This document shows positions 7,960 through 16,679 of a stretch of 64,000 nucleotides of DNA, one piece after another. Position 1 is the first letter of the stretch. Each line of letters begins with the position of its first letter. The notes beneath the pieces are model-generated. The model was not told where the DNA came from and searched no databases. It saw only the letters and a list, made by a program, of their open reading frames with translations. This DNA is from an uncultured Oscillospiraceae bacterium (GTDB lineage Bacteria; Bacillota; Clostridia; Oscillospirales; Oscillospiraceae): the NCBI GenBank assembly GCA_947629775.1, contig CANRFA010000002.1, forward strand, positions 1 to 64,000, in the 5' to 3' direction. A program made the position numbers and the translations under genes.

Positions 7960-9800
7960 AGGGGTTCTTCCTTTCCTTCCGCTGGCTGCGGGTGAAAATA
8001 CTGATAGACCGCCTGGGCGGTGCGGCTGTCCACCGCCTGACGCAGCTGGTCCGGCGTAGCGGCCCGGATGGCTTTGATGGTGCCGAAGCGGCGCAGCAGC
8101 TGGCTGCGACGCTTTTCGCCTACGCCGGGAATCCGGTCCAGAACAGAGGTCTTCACGTGGCCGGTCTGCAGCTGGCGGTGGTATTCGATGGCGAAGCGGT
8201 GGGTTTCCTCCTGGATCTGGCCGATGAGGGAGAAGACGGCGGGCACGGCCTGGATGCCGATTTCCCGGCCGTCCGGATGGACCAGAGCACGGGTACGGTG
8301 GCGGTCGTCCTTGACCATGCCGTAGGCGGGGATCTCCAGCCCCATGGTGTCCAGCACCCGTCTGGCCACCCGCACATGTTCCAGACCGCCGTCGATGAGC
8401 AGCAGATCAGGGCGGCCGGAAAACTTTTCATCCCCGTCCAGAAACCGACGGAAACGGCGCTTCAGCACCTGTTCCATGGAGGCGTAGTCGTCGGGGCCCG
8501 CCATGTCCTTGAGCTTAAAGCGGCGGTAGTCCTTTTTCAGAGGCTTTCCGTCCGCATAGACCACCATGGAGGCCACGATGTCGCTGGCGCCCTGGTTGGA
8601 GATGTCGTAGGATTCCATGCGCCGGGGCGGTCCCTCCAGCGCCAGCATGCGACCCAGCAGTTCCAGGAGACGGTTCTGGTGCTCTTCCCGGGTGGTGGCA
8701 CGCTCCACTTCCTCCCGGGCGTTCTGGTTGGCCAGACGCACCAGGTCCATCTTGGCGCCCCGCTGGGGCGTGACCAGGTCCACTTTGTGGTTTCCCTGTT
8801 CGGAGAGCATGCGGGTCAGGGGCACCCGGTCCGGAAGTTCGCAGGGCAGAAGAATCTGCCGGGGCAGCCTGGGCCTGTCCACATAGTATGCCCGGACCAG
8901 AGAGGAGAACACGCTTTCTTCGTCCTCCTCCATGGGGGTTTCCATGAGACTGTAGTCCTTGGCGGTCAGGTCGCCGGAGATGTAGTGCAGAACCACAAAG
9001 CAGCTCTTCGCCGTGCCCCGGCAGAAGCCGGTAACGTCTGTGTCCGCCAGCGATCCCGCCACCACTTTCTGGCGCTGGTTCAGCAGTTCGATGGCCTTCA
9101 GCCGGTCCCGGATTTCCGCGGCCTGCTCGAAGCGCAGTTCCTCGGCGGCCCGTTCCATGTCTGCAGTCAGGTTCTTCTGAACGTCCGCGAAGCGCCCCTC
9201 CAGCAGGGAGACCGCCTGGGAGATGGCCTGGGTGTGCCGCTCTTCCAGGTCCGCGCTGCGGCAGTAGCCGTCGCACTTGCCCATGTGGAAATTGAGACAG
9301 GGCCGCTCCTTTCCGATATCCCGGGGGAATTTCCGCCGGCAGGTGGGCAGGCGCAGGGCGGCCTGCAGGGCGTCGATGATGGCCTGGGTGTTGTGACGGC
9401 TGGCGTAGGGGCCGAAGTAGCGGGCTCCGTCTTCCGCCGGCTTCGAGGCCAGGGAGAAGCGGGGATAGGGCTCCCGGGAGAGCCGGATATAGGGGTAGCC
9501 CTTATCATCTTTGAGCAGGATGTTGTACCGGGGCTGATGGCGCTTGATCAGCGAGCACTCCAGGACCAGGGCCTCGAACTCCGAGTCGGCGATGATCACG
9601 TCGAAGTGGTCGATCTGGGAAACCATGGCCCGGGTTTTCTCCGTGTGGGCGGCGGAATCCTGGAAGTACTGGCTGACCCGGTTCTTCAGAGCCTTGGCCT
9701 TGCCCACGTAGATGACCGTGTTGCGGCTGTCCTGCATGATGTAGACACCGGGTTTCAGAGGGAGGGAGAGGGCCTTTTCCTTCAGTTCGTCAAAAGTCAC
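7920..9800 (-). CDS. uvrC: Excinuclease ABC subunit C
   Basis: The dual-incision nuclease of nucleotide excision repair; it cuts either side of a lesion after UvrA2B loading. 626 residues, near the usual ~600. Order: GIY-YIG domain (GVYIMQDSRNTVIYVGKAK, about 18-36) for the 3' cut; a Cys-rich segment (CRRKFPRDIGKERPCLNFHMGKCDGYC split by a short spacer); a UVR motif near 205-240 for UvrB contact; an RNase H-like domain for the 5' cut (SYDISNQG and LLIDGG); and a C-terminal helix-hairpin-helix pair (DRIPGVGEKRRSQLLRRFG). The rsmD start lies inside its 3' end. It is preceded by the ptsH terminator, so it has its own transcription start. Confidence 0.96.
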   Translation of the reverse strand: MTFDELKEKALSLPLKPGVYIMQDSRNTVIYVGKAKALKNRVSQYFQDSAAHTEKTRAMVSQIDHFDVIIADSEFEALVLECSLIKRHQPRYNILLKDDKGYPYIRLSREPYPRFSLASKPAEDGARYFGPYASRHNTQAIIDALQAALRLPTCRRKFPRDIGKERPCLNFHMGKCDGYCRSADLEERHTQAISQAVSLLEGRFADVQKNLTADMERAAEELRFEQAAEIRDRLKAIELLNQRQKVVAGSLADTDVTGFCRGTAKSCFVVLHYISGDLTAKDYSLMETPMEEDEESVFSSLVRAYYVDRPRLPRQILLPCELPDRVPLTRMLSEQGNHKVDLVTPQRGAKMDLVRLANQNAREEVERATTREEHQNRLLELLGRMLALEGPPRRMESYDISNQGASDIVASMVVYADGKPLKKDYRRFKLKDMAGPDDYASMEQVLKRRFRRFLDGDEKFSGRPDLLLIDGGLEHVRVARRVLDTMGLEIPAYGMVKDDRHRTRALVHPDGREIGIQAVPAVFSLIGQIQEETHRFAIEYHRQLQTGHVKTSVLDRIPGVGEKRRSQLLRRFGTIKAIRAATPDQLRQAVDSRTAQAVYQYFHPQPAEGKEEPLCASSQGKPVAGS

Positions 9801-9821
9801 GATAGCCTCCTTGCGAATAGC

Positions 9822-9854
9822 AAAAAAAGCGCCGCATACGCGACGCCCTTTTTT
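9822..9854. terminator. Bidirectional terminator after ptsH
   Basis: A7, GCGCCGC, ATAC, GCGACGC, CC, T6: a 7-bp stem with one wobble and T-runs on both strands. It ends the HPr transcript, whose stop is 9864. Confidence 0.85.
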
Positions 9855-9863
9855 GCAGACAGC

Positions 9864-10127
9864 TTACTCGGAAAAATCAGAGGAGATCATCTTGTACAGT
9901 GCCTCGACCGCTTCCTTCTCGTCCGCGCCGTCAGCGATCAGCCGGATGGGGGTCCCCTTGACGATACCCAGGGAGAGAACGCCCAACAGGCTCTTGGCAT
10001 TTACCTTGCGCTCCTCTTTCTCGACCCAGATGGAGCTCTTGTACTCGTTGGCCTTCTGGATGAAGAACGTAGCGGGCCTGGCGTGCAGACCGACCTGGTT
10101 GTTTACGACTGCTTCCTGACTATACAT
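9864..10127 (-). CDS. ptsH: Phosphocarrier protein HPr
   Basis: The small histidine phosphocarrier of the PEP:sugar phosphotransferase system. It carries phosphate from enzyme I to sugar-specific EIIA and, when Ser-phosphorylated, acts in carbon catabolite control. 87 residues. The active-site histidine is in NQVGLHARPATFF (about 9-21) and the regulatory serine in KSLLGVLSLGI (near 46). Having the histidine makes HPr more likely than the Crh paralogue. The start chosen is ATG 10127 after GGAGGT; the longer frame reaches into the promoter. It is a single-gene transcript with its own promoter and terminator; enzyme I is not in this window. Confidence 0.93.
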   Translation of the reverse strand: MYSQEAVVNNQVGLHARPATFFIQKANEYKSSIWVEKEERKVNAKSLLGVLSLGIVKGTPIRLIADGADEKEAVEALYKMISSDFSE

Positions 10128-10163
10128 ACGCCGTACCTCCGAATCGTCGTAATGTGTAAGGAT

Positions 10164-10193
10164 AGGATACCATTTAAAACCCGATTGCGTCAA
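10164..10193 (-). promoter_or_regulatory. Promoter of ptsH
   Basis: On the minus strand, TTGACG (10193-10188), an 18-bp spacer, and TATCCT (10169-10164), 37 bp before the HPr ATG. Confidence 0.6.
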
Positions 10194-10351
10194 TGTCAAT
10201 TTCCACAAAAGTTACAGAGCTTTTTCACAAAAATTGGGGCTGGCGCCCGGGCAAAATTATGCAGGATTCTTCCCTGGATGCCGGAAAGCGCCGGCGGGGA
10301 GCGGGGCGGGCGGGATTCTGGCCCCATTCCCGCCCGCTTCGGCGCTCCGGG

Positions 10352-12721
10352 TTACTTCAGCTCCGCGACCGTGACGCCGTCCTCGCCCTCGCCGTAGCGG
10401 CCCGGGCGGAAGGACTTCACGTAGCGGCTGCGGCGCAGGTAGTTGCGGACCGCGGTGCGGACCGCGCCGGTGCCCTTGCCGTGGATGATAGTGACGGTCT
10501 CCAGCTTCCCGAGGACAGCGGTGTCCAGGAAGCGCTCCAGAACCAGTATGGCCTCGTCGGTCATCATGCCCCGCAGATCCACCTGAGAGGGGGTGGCGGC
10601 GGCGCGCAGGGTATGCTGGGCCCGGGAGATGACGCGGCGGGTCTCCTTCTGCGTTTCGGTCTCCCCTTCGATGACCCGTACCTCCTCCTGGCGGGCGGTG
10701 ATCCTGAGAATCCCGGCCTGCAGCTGCAGGGAGCCGTCCTTGCTGACGCTGATCACGGTGGCCCGGGTGCCCATGGAGACCAGCTCCACGGTGTCTCCGG
10801 CTTTGGCCGGACGTGTGGACGGCGGCGCCTCCTCTTCCACAGCTCCGCCGCGGAGGTTCCGCTCCGCCTCGTTGAGCAGCCGGCGGGCTTCCGCCCGCCC
10901 CTCGTTGACCTGCTGCCAGTCCAGACGGTCCTGCTTTTTCTGCAGCTCCTTCAGCTGGCTGACGGCCAGGTCGCTGGCGGTGCGGGCTTCCTCGATGATG
11001 GAGCGCGCCTCGGCCTGGGCCTTTTCCACCACTTTGGAGCGCTCCTCCTCCAGCTTCTTCCGGTACTCCCGGGCCTTTTCCGCGGACTGCTCCATCTCCT
11101 GGCGCAGCCGCCTGGCCTCGTCCCGGTCGTGTTCCATCTCCTGCCGCTGCAGGTCCAGGCGGGTGAGCACGTCCTCAAAGCGCACGTTCTCCGCGTTGAG
11201 GCGCTCGGCGGCCCGGGTGATGATGTGCTCGGACAGTCCCAGACGGCGGGAGATGGCGAAGGCGTTGGACTTGCCGGGGATGCCCATGACCAGCCGATAG
11301 GTGGGAGCCAGGGTATCCACGTCAAACTCGCAGGAGGCGTTTTCCACCCCTTCCGTGGTCATGGCGTAGACCTTCAGCTCGGCGTAGTGTGTGGTGGCGG
11401 CCACCCGGGCGCCCAGGCTGCGGGTTTCCTCAATGATGGCGGCGGCCAGAGCGGCGCCCTCTACGGGGTCCGTGCCGGCGCCCAGCTCGTCGAAGAGAAC
11501 GAGGGAGTTTTCGTCCGCTTCCCGCAGAATGCCCACGATGTTCGTCATGTGGGAGGAGAAGGTGGAGAGGTTCTGGGCGATGGACTGTTCGTCGCCGATA
11601 TCCGCCAGCACCCGGGTGAAGACACGGACGGTGGAGTCGTCCCGGGCGGGGATGTGAAGGCCGCACTGGGCCATGAGCGTAATGAGGCCCATGGTCTTCA
11701 GGGTGACCGTCTTGCCGCCGGTGTTGGGGCCGGTGATCACCAGGGTATCAAAAGTGTCTCCCAGAGAGAGGTCGTTGGGGACCGCCGTTTTGGGGTCCAG
11801 CAGGGGGTGACGGGCCCCCCTCAGATTGAGCGCCCGGGTGGAGAGCTTCGGCTGGATGCACTCCAGCTTCACGGAGAGCTGGGCCCGGGCGAAGATGGAG
11901 TCCAGCCAGATCAGCAGCTGGTAGTCCTCGGCGATGTCCTCCCGGTGGGTGGCGCAGTCGTCCGACAGTTCCGCCAGGATGCGGTCGATCTCCTTCTTTT
12001 CCAGGGCGGTCAGTTCCTGCAGCTCGTTGTTGGCCTTGACCACGCCCATGGGCTCGATGAAGTAGGTGGAGCCGGTGGCGGACACGTCGTGGGTGAGGCC
12101 AGGAATGTTGCCCCGGTGTTCGGCCTTGACGGGAACCACGTAGCGGTCCTTGCGGATGGTAATGAGGGACTCCTGCAGGTATTTTGCCTGGCTGGAGGAG
12201 ATCAGCTTCTGGAGAATGTCCCGGATTTTCGCCTGGGTGGCCCGCATGCGCCGGCGGATGGAGGCCAGCTCGGAGCTGGCCGAGTCGGCGATTTCGTCCA
12301 CGGCCAGGATGGAACCGGTGATCTTGTCCTCCAGAAAGCGGATGGGGGTCAGAGAGCGGAAGAGGTGGGAGATGGGGGTCTTCTCCTCGCCGGCTCCATA
12401 AGCGGCCACGCTGCGGGTGGTGGAGAGCAGGGAGGCGATATCCAGCAGTTCCCGGGTGTTGAGGGTGCCGCCCATCTGGGCCCGCTGCAGGGAGTCGGCC
12501 ACCGGCCGGATTCCGGAGAGGGGCGGAGAGCCCTGGAGCACCAGCATGTGCAGGGCGGCGGAGGTCTCCTGCTGGGCCCGCTCCACGTCTTCCGGATCGG
12601 TCATGGGGCGCAGGGCCCGGGCCCGCTCCTGTCCCTCCTCGGTGGCTGCGCAGTCGGCCAGCAGGTCCAGGACCCGGGGCAGTTCCAGCGTGTGGATGGA
12701 TTTTTCAAAGAGATCGCTCAT
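10352..12721 (-). CDS. mutS2: Endonuclease MutS2
   Basis: A MutS-family ATPase with a C-terminal Smr nuclease domain. It suppresses homologous recombination in some bacteria and rescues collided ribosomes in B. subtilis. 789 residues. Order: core and lever helices; ATPase with Walker A ITGPNTGGKTVTLKTMGL and Walker B LVLFDELGAGTDP; a long coiled coil rich in Glu/Arg; then the Smr domain VDLRGMMTDEAILVLERFLD and IIHGKGTGAVRTAVRNYL. The MutS mismatch-recognition domain is absent, as expected. The start is set at ATG 12721 because the family begins LFEKSIHTLELPRVLDLL here. No good ribosome site is visible, and 42 more in-frame codons run back to 12847 across the presumed promoter. Confidence 0.94.
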   Translation of the reverse strand: MSDLFEKSIHTLELPRVLDLLADCAATEEGQERARALRPMTDPEDVERAQQETSAALHMLVLQGSPPLSGIRPVADSLQRAQMGGTLNTRELLDIASLLSTTRSVAAYGAGEEKTPISHLFRSLTPIRFLEDKITGSILAVDEIADSASSELASIRRRMRATQAKIRDILQKLISSSQAKYLQESLITIRKDRYVVPVKAEHRGNIPGLTHDVSATGSTYFIEPMGVVKANNELQELTALEKKEIDRILAELSDDCATHREDIAEDYQLLIWLDSIFARAQLSVKLECIQPKLSTRALNLRGARHPLLDPKTAVPNDLSLGDTFDTLVITGPNTGGKTVTLKTMGLITLMAQCGLHIPARDDSTVRVFTRVLADIGDEQSIAQNLSTFSSHMTNIVGILREADENSLVLFDELGAGTDPVEGAALAAAIIEETRSLGARVAATTHYAELKVYAMTTEGVENASCEFDVDTLAPTYRLVMGIPGKSNAFAISRRLGLSEHIITRAAERLNAENVRFEDVLTRLDLQRQEMEHDRDEARRLRQEMEQSAEKAREYRKKLEEERSKVVEKAQAEARSIIEEARTASDLAVSQLKELQKKQDRLDWQQVNEGRAEARRLLNEAERNLRGGAVEEEAPPSTRPAKAGDTVELVSMGTRATVISVSKDGSLQLQAGILRITARQEEVRVIEGETETQKETRRVISRAQHTLRAAATPSQVDLRGMMTDEAILVLERFLDTAVLGKLETVTIIHGKGTGAVRTAVRNYLRRSRYVKSFRPGRYGEGEDGVTVAELK

Positions 12722-12865
12722 AAGGATGGCGTACGGCCCATGACCCGGGGTCCGGGGAGAACCGGCGCCTTTCGCTCCCTTCTGTACCGGTTGGATGAAT
12801 TCTATTCTCGCACAGAATGTCCGCTTTGACAAGATGTTTTTTGCCATCTTTCCGGGCGGAGACGC

Positions 12866-12897
12866 GGAAAGCCCGCGGAGGCGGGTTCCGCGGGCTA
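12866..12897 (-). terminator. Terminator of the GHKL kinase gene
   Basis: A 10-bp perfect stem (12870-12879 with 12887-12896) whose first arm includes the kinase stop codon. A short TTTCC follows on the minus strand. Confidence 0.55.
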
Positions 12898-14571
12898 TTT
12901 GAGGGTGAGCGTGGTCCGGACCATAAAGCGGTCCGTGGTCCGGCCGATCTCCAGGGGGCCTCCATAGCGGGAGGCGATGAGGCGCATCTGGGCCACGCCG
13001 AAGCCGTGCTGGCCCGCATCCGGTTTGGTACTCTGCAGGTTGCCGGAGGCGTCCAGGGACAGATGGCCGTCGTAGCTGTTTTCGCAGCGGATTTCCACTA
13101 CGTTCTGATGGTTGCTGATGGAGAAGGAAACCTGGCGCTGTTCCGGCGGAACGTGAGAGGCCGCCTCCAGGGCGTTATCCAGCATGTTCATCAACAGGGA
13201 ACAGAGGTCTCCTTCGTCGATGGACAGCTGCTCCGAGATGGGGGCGGTGGCCTGGAAGTCGATGCCCAGCTCGTTGGCCCGGGCAGCGGCGTTCTGCAGA
13301 ATGGCGTTGACGGCGAAGTGCTTGCTGTACTGTCGCGGCAACAGTCGGGTCAGATTGAGGTTCATCTGCTCCAGAAACTGCTTCAGCCCGTCCAGGTCCT
13401 CCTGCTGGACCAGGAGGGAGATGGCGGTCAGCTGGTTTTTCCACTCGTGGCGCATGGACGACATGTTCTGGATGCTCTGCTCGATGGTGTGGTAGTTCTC
13501 CATGATCATGCGGTTGCGCAGGGAAAGGGCGTTCCTTTCGCTGCGGATGGACAGCTGGCTGCGAACCAGGTCGAACGCGGCGATGGCGGCGCAGGCCATG
13601 GTCAGGCAGGTGTTGAGGAGAAGCAGAAGGGCCCACGGGGATCCCCGGGAGATGGCGCGGATGGTATCCTGCACGGAAAGGGAAAAGATACCGCCGGTCA
13701 GGGAAGAGCCTGCGTAGCGGAGGGCCAGCGCGGCGAGGGCCCAGGCGGCCATCCGGGCAAGGGGGCGCCAGATGTTTTTCCGCCGGTTGAGAAAGAGGTA
13801 GAGCGCCGTCAGGAAAACCGGCACCAGAGAGAAGCGGAAGGAACTGGTGAGACGATAGACGGAATCGGGGAGAAACAGATATCCGGACTGCAGGGAGAGT
13901 TCCCGCAGGAAGTTGAGCAGAAAGACAGCTGCCAGCAGCAGAGAGCTCCAGACGGGAACCTCCATGGCCAGACTGACCAGAAAGAGACCCAGAACCAGCA
14001 GGAACCCCAGGGCGTAGGCACCGGCCGGAAGCGCGTAATGGTTGGACGAACCGAACCAGAAGAGCTGGTTGGTGGAGTCGCTGGTGAACCGGGCGTAGGT
14101 GGGAAGGGCGGCCGTCATGGGATCTGCGGGGACGATTTCCAGAGCAATGGTACTGCCGGCTTTGTCCGCAGGGAGCGTAATATTGAGGAGCTGAAAGTCA
14201 TGGGGCTGTCCCATGTCCATGGAAGAGACCTCGCAGTACAGTTCCCCGTCCAGAAAGACAGCGACCGATGCGTCCACATAGTTCATCAGGAGGTACCCGT
14301 CGTAATCGTAAAGTTCCGGCATGTCCTCCAGGTTGGGGAGCGTTCCCTCCACGAAGATGGTATCTCCCTCCTCGCAGTTCCACTCCGCCGGATCCCCATA
14401 CAGGTCGAAGGGCCGACGGTTTCCTTCCGGGTCGATGATTTCGCAGCGGTCCCACGTTATATAGTCCAGAATGGGCGAAAGGGATGTGGAGAACCGGCTG
14501 CAGACAGAGAGAATGGCGATGACAGCGAGGACGAACAGCAAAGCGCAGACGGTAAGCCTTGGTTTCTTCAT
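12895..14571 (-). CDS. Membrane sensor histidine kinase with GHKL ATPase domain
   Basis: A 558-residue sensor kinase. The N-terminus has one membrane anchor (about 6-25), then ~170 extracellular residues resembling a 7TMR-DISM-type jelly roll (YGDPAEWNCEEGDTIFVEG). About seven hydrophobic segments follow between ~180 and 335. The cytoplasmic part has a dimerisation/phosphoacceptor stretch SMRHEWKNQLTAI (His near 380), an N-box LLMNMLDNALEAA, and a G-box HGFGVAQMRLIASRYGG. This is the HPK10-like (AgrC/citrate) subclass. No response regulator lies next to it. It has its own promoter and terminator. The ligand is unknown; the extracellular fold suggests a small carbohydrate or similar soluble signal. 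Confidence 0.85.
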   Translation of the reverse strand: MKKPRLTVCALLFVLAVIAILSVCSRFSTSLSPILDYITWDRCEIIDPEGNRRPFDLYGDPAEWNCEEGDTIFVEGTLPNLEDMPELYDYDGYLLMNYVDASVAVFLDGELYCEVSSMDMGQPHDFQLLNITLPADKAGSTIALEIVPADPMTAALPTYARFTSDSTNQLFWFGSSNHYALPAGAYALGFLLVLGLFLVSLAMEVPVWSSLLLAAVFLLNFLRELSLQSGYLFLPDSVYRLTSSFRFSLVPVFLTALYLFLNRRKNIWRPLARMAAWALAALALRYAGSSLTGGIFSLSVQDTIRAISRGSPWALLLLLNTCLTMACAAIAAFDLVRSQLSIRSERNALSLRNRMIMENYHTIEQSIQNMSSMRHEWKNQLTAISLLVQQEDLDGLKQFLEQMNLNLTRLLPRQYSKHFAVNAILQNAAARANELGIDFQATAPISEQLSIDEGDLCSLLMNMLDNALEAASHVPPEQRQVSFSISNHQNVVEIRCENSYDGHLSLDASGNLQSTKPDAGQHGFGVAQMRLIASRYGGPLEIGRTTDRFMVRTTLTLK

Positions 14572-14591
14572 GGACAGCCCTCCCTCTCTTC

Positions 14592-14620
14592 AGCATAGCA
14601 GAAGAGCGCCGAAACTGCAA
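14592..14620 (-). promoter_or_regulatory. Promoter of the GHKL kinase gene
   Basis: On the minus strand, TTGCAG (14620-14615), 17 bp, TATGCT (14597-14592), about 20 bp before the ATG. Confidence 0.6.
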
Positions 14621-14654
14621 GGGCAAATTCGGACCGGGACAAAGGGGGCTGGAA

Positions 14655-14692
14655 CAGGAAAAGGCGGACAGCGGTCTGAACCGCTGTCCGCC
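14655..14692 (-). terminator. Terminator of the sodium/amino-acid symporter gene
   Basis: A 12-bp perfect stem (14663-14674 with 14681-14692, 6-nt loop) followed on the minus strand by TTTTCC, 10 bp after the symporter stop. Confidence 0.85.
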
Positions 14693-14702
14693 CGGGAAAG
14701 GC

Positions 14703-16106
14703 TTATTTTTTGATCTTGCCGAAGTAATCGCTGGTGAGTTTGGTGACCACACCGGACAGCAGCAGCAGGGCGATCAGGTTGGGGATGGCCATGGCGCCGT
14801 TGAGGGTGTCGGAGATGTCCCACATGAGCTTGCCGGAGCCCGTGGCGCCGACCACGCAGACCACGATGAAGATGAGTTTATAGATCAGGGTGACGGTCTT
14901 GTTGTTGTTGGTCAGATAGCCCCAGCACTGTACGCCGTAGTAGCTCCAGCTGATGATGGTGGAGAGGGCGAAGAACAGCAGGCTGATCTGAATGATGGTG
15001 CCGCCGATGCTGCCGGGCAGGATGGAGTTGAAGGCGGCCACGGCCGCGGCTCCGTTGGAGGGGAACTCGGCGGGTACGCCATTGCCCAGCTCCATGCCGG
15101 AGAGGACGACGGTCAGGCAGGTGATGGTGCAGATGATGATGGTGTCCACGAAGACCTCGAAGACACCCCAGATGGCCTGCTCCACAGGCTCTTCGGTGGA
15201 GGAGGCGGAGTGGGCGATGGGGGCGGAGCCCAGACCGGCTTCGTTGGAGAAGACGCCGCGGGCGAAGCCCTGGCGGATGGCGACCATGAAGGCGTAGCCG
15301 AAGACGCCGCCGCCGACAGCCCGCATGCTGAACGCGCTGGCGAAGATCTGGGCGAACGCGGCGGGAACTTCCGTGATGCGCAGGATGATGACCAGGATGC
15401 CGGCGATGATGAAGAAGCAGGACATGAAGGGCACCAGGTAGGAAGTCACGGTGCCGATGCGCTTGACGCCGCCCACGATGACGATGGCGACGATGGCCGC
15501 CAGCACGACGCCGATGATCACGCGGCTGGAGAAACTGTCAGACATGCCGGTGAGGCCGAGGACGGCGCCGGCGATCTCGCTGGACTGGGAGATGTTGCCG
15601 ATGCCGAAGGAAGCCAGACCGCCGAGCACGGCGAAGATGGCCGCCAGCCAGCCCCAGCCCTTGCCCAGGCCGTTGCGGATGTAGTACATGGGACCGCCGC
15701 TGTGGGAACCGTCTTCGGCGGTCTCGCGGTAGCGCATGGCGAGGGCGATCTCGCTGTACTTGGTGCACATGCCGAAGAAGGCGGAGACCCACATCCAGAA
15801 CGCTGCGCCAGGGCCGCCGACAAAGACCGCGCCGGTGACGCCGGCGATGTTACCGGTGCCGACCGTGCCGGCCAGAGCGGTGGTCATGGCCTGGAAGGGG
15901 GTCAGGGTGTTCTCGCTTTTTTTGGTTTTGTCGGACTTCTTGAAGACCGAGCCGATGGTGTGCTTCATGATCCAGGGGAACCAGCGCACCTGGATGAACC
16001 CTGTCCGGATGGTCAGGAAGACGCCTGTGCCAACCAGCAGGGCCAGCATGATCGGGCCCCATACAAAGCCATTGATCGCGCTGTTGATGCTTTCAATCAT
16101 TTCCAT
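14703..16106 (-). CDS. Sodium:alanine/glycine symporter, AGCS family
   Basis: A secondary transporter of the alanine-or-glycine:cation symporter family (AlsT/AgcS type) in the cytoplasmic membrane. 467 residues with about 11 hydrophobic segments. Family landmarks: TALAGTVGTGNIAGVTGAVF (substrate and sodium site, about 75-95), GPGAAFWMWVSAFFGMCTKY, GGPMYYIRNGLG and GVFSNEAGLGSAPIAHS. ATG 16106 is 10 bp after GGAGGG; the longer open frame runs into the riboswitch. Glycine is the probable substrate because a tandem glycine riboswitch controls the gene. No glycine cleavage genes are adjacent. Confidence 0.93.
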   Translation of the reverse strand: MEMIESINSAINGFVWGPIMLALLVGTGVFLTIRTGFIQVRWFPWIMKHTIGSVFKKSDKTKKSENTLTPFQAMTTALAGTVGTGNIAGVTGAVFVGGPGAAFWMWVSAFFGMCTKYSEIALAMRYRETAEDGSHSGGPMYYIRNGLGKGWGWLAAIFAVLGGLASFGIGNISQSSEIAGAVLGLTGMSDSFSSRVIIGVVLAAIVAIVIVGGVKRIGTVTSYLVPFMSCFFIIAGILVIILRITEVPAAFAQIFASAFSMRAVGGGVFGYAFMVAIRQGFARGVFSNEAGLGSAPIAHSASSTEEPVEQAIWGVFEVFVDTIIICTITCLTVVLSGMELGNGVPAEFPSNGAAAVAAFNSILPGSIGGTIIQISLLFFALSTIISWSYYGVQCWGYLTNNNKTVTLIYKLIFIVVCVVGATGSGKLMWDISDTLNGAMAIPNLIALLLLSGVVTKLTSDYFGKIKK

Positions 16107-16152
16107 TACTTCATTTCCCTCCATTTTCGGGGCAGAACCTGAAAACGGCACA

Positions 16153-16191
16153 GAAAAAGGGGGCGCGGCCCAAAGCGCCGTACTCCCCTTT
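16153..16191 (-). terminator. Riboswitch-controlled terminator before the symporter
   Basis: On the minus strand, AAAGGGG, a short bulge, GGCGC, loop, GCGCC, CCCTTTTT. It sits between the glycine aptamers and the symporter start, the expected place for the expression platform. Confidence 0.65.
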
Positions 16192-16234
16192 GAGAACGGA
16201 GTGGTTTCGGGGAGAACACACAAACTCCCCTTAC

Positions 16235-16430
16235 ACGCCTCTGTCCTTTTGCCTGAGAGTTTGGCGGCAGGATATGCCGCTTGCACCTTCGGCCCCCTCG
16301 CGTGGAGGGCGTCTCCAGAGTGCCATCCGTCTGCAGTCTGCTTACCTGTGAGCGTTACACCATCGGTGGGCCATCCACCCCTGCGGGGGGATGCGCCGCT
16401 TTCCTGCGGACATCGTCTGGCCGGTTTCGT
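16235..16430 (-). ncRNA. Tandem glycine riboswitch
   Basis: The downstream aptamer is very clear on the minus strand. GGAGAC (near 16312) is followed by GCCGAAGGTGCAAGC and then by ACTCTCAGGCAAAAGGACAG (about 16260-16241), the hallmark conserved core. Upstream lies a second, more divergent copy with CCGATGGTGTAA and CGCTCACAGGTAAGCAGAC (about 16366-16336). Two aptamers followed by a terminator hairpin form the usual glycine-sensing arrangement. In catabolic or uptake genes glycine can switch expression on, or off for importers; the sign here cannot be read with certainty. It controls the AGCS symporter. Confidence 0.9.
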
Positions 16431-16448
16431 GTTCCTGATATGGCGACC

Positions 16449-16477
16449 ATTATAACCCGGTCCGCTCCGGAATGCAA
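16449..16477 (-). promoter_or_regulatory. Promoter of the glycine riboswitch-symporter transcript
   Basis: On the minus strand, TTGCAT (16477-16472), 17 bp, TATAAT (16454-16449). Transcription would start just before the first aptamer. Confidence 0.8.
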
Positions 16478-16679
16478 GCAGGAAAAAACGGGCGCCTCCT
16501 GGATTGGGCAAAATGGTGTCAAAATGGAAACGCAGCCTGGGTACCACTACATATTGTGGAAACGTAACAGGATAACCACTGGATATGGTGGTGTGGGAAA
16601 AAGGAGCTGGAAATTTGCGGGTCGGGGGCGATAACCTGACCGACGGCAACAGGAAAAACAGGAAAAAATTTGTGCATTC
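16478..16679. other. Intergenic stretch without recognised gene
   Basis: About 200 bp between the riboswitch promoter and the Smr gene's stop. It is AT-richer than the surroundings. It has short inverted repeats (CCAC near 16548 with GTGG near 16556, and CCAC near 16576 with GGTGG near 16586). No coding frame, clear terminator or RNA motif was recognised. Confidence 0.4.

Noticed and set aside
9822-9854. Short inverted repeat considered as a mobile-element end
   Set aside because: A/T runs on both sides and location after ptsH make it a terminator; no transposase or duplicated target site.
10193-12829. An 878-codon plus-strand frame over mutS2
   Set aside because: Antisense to a gene with clear ATPase and Smr motifs; no ribosome site.
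12722-12847. A 42-codon N-terminal extension of mutS2
   Set aside because: It spans the likely promoter region, and the family N-terminus begins at 12721.
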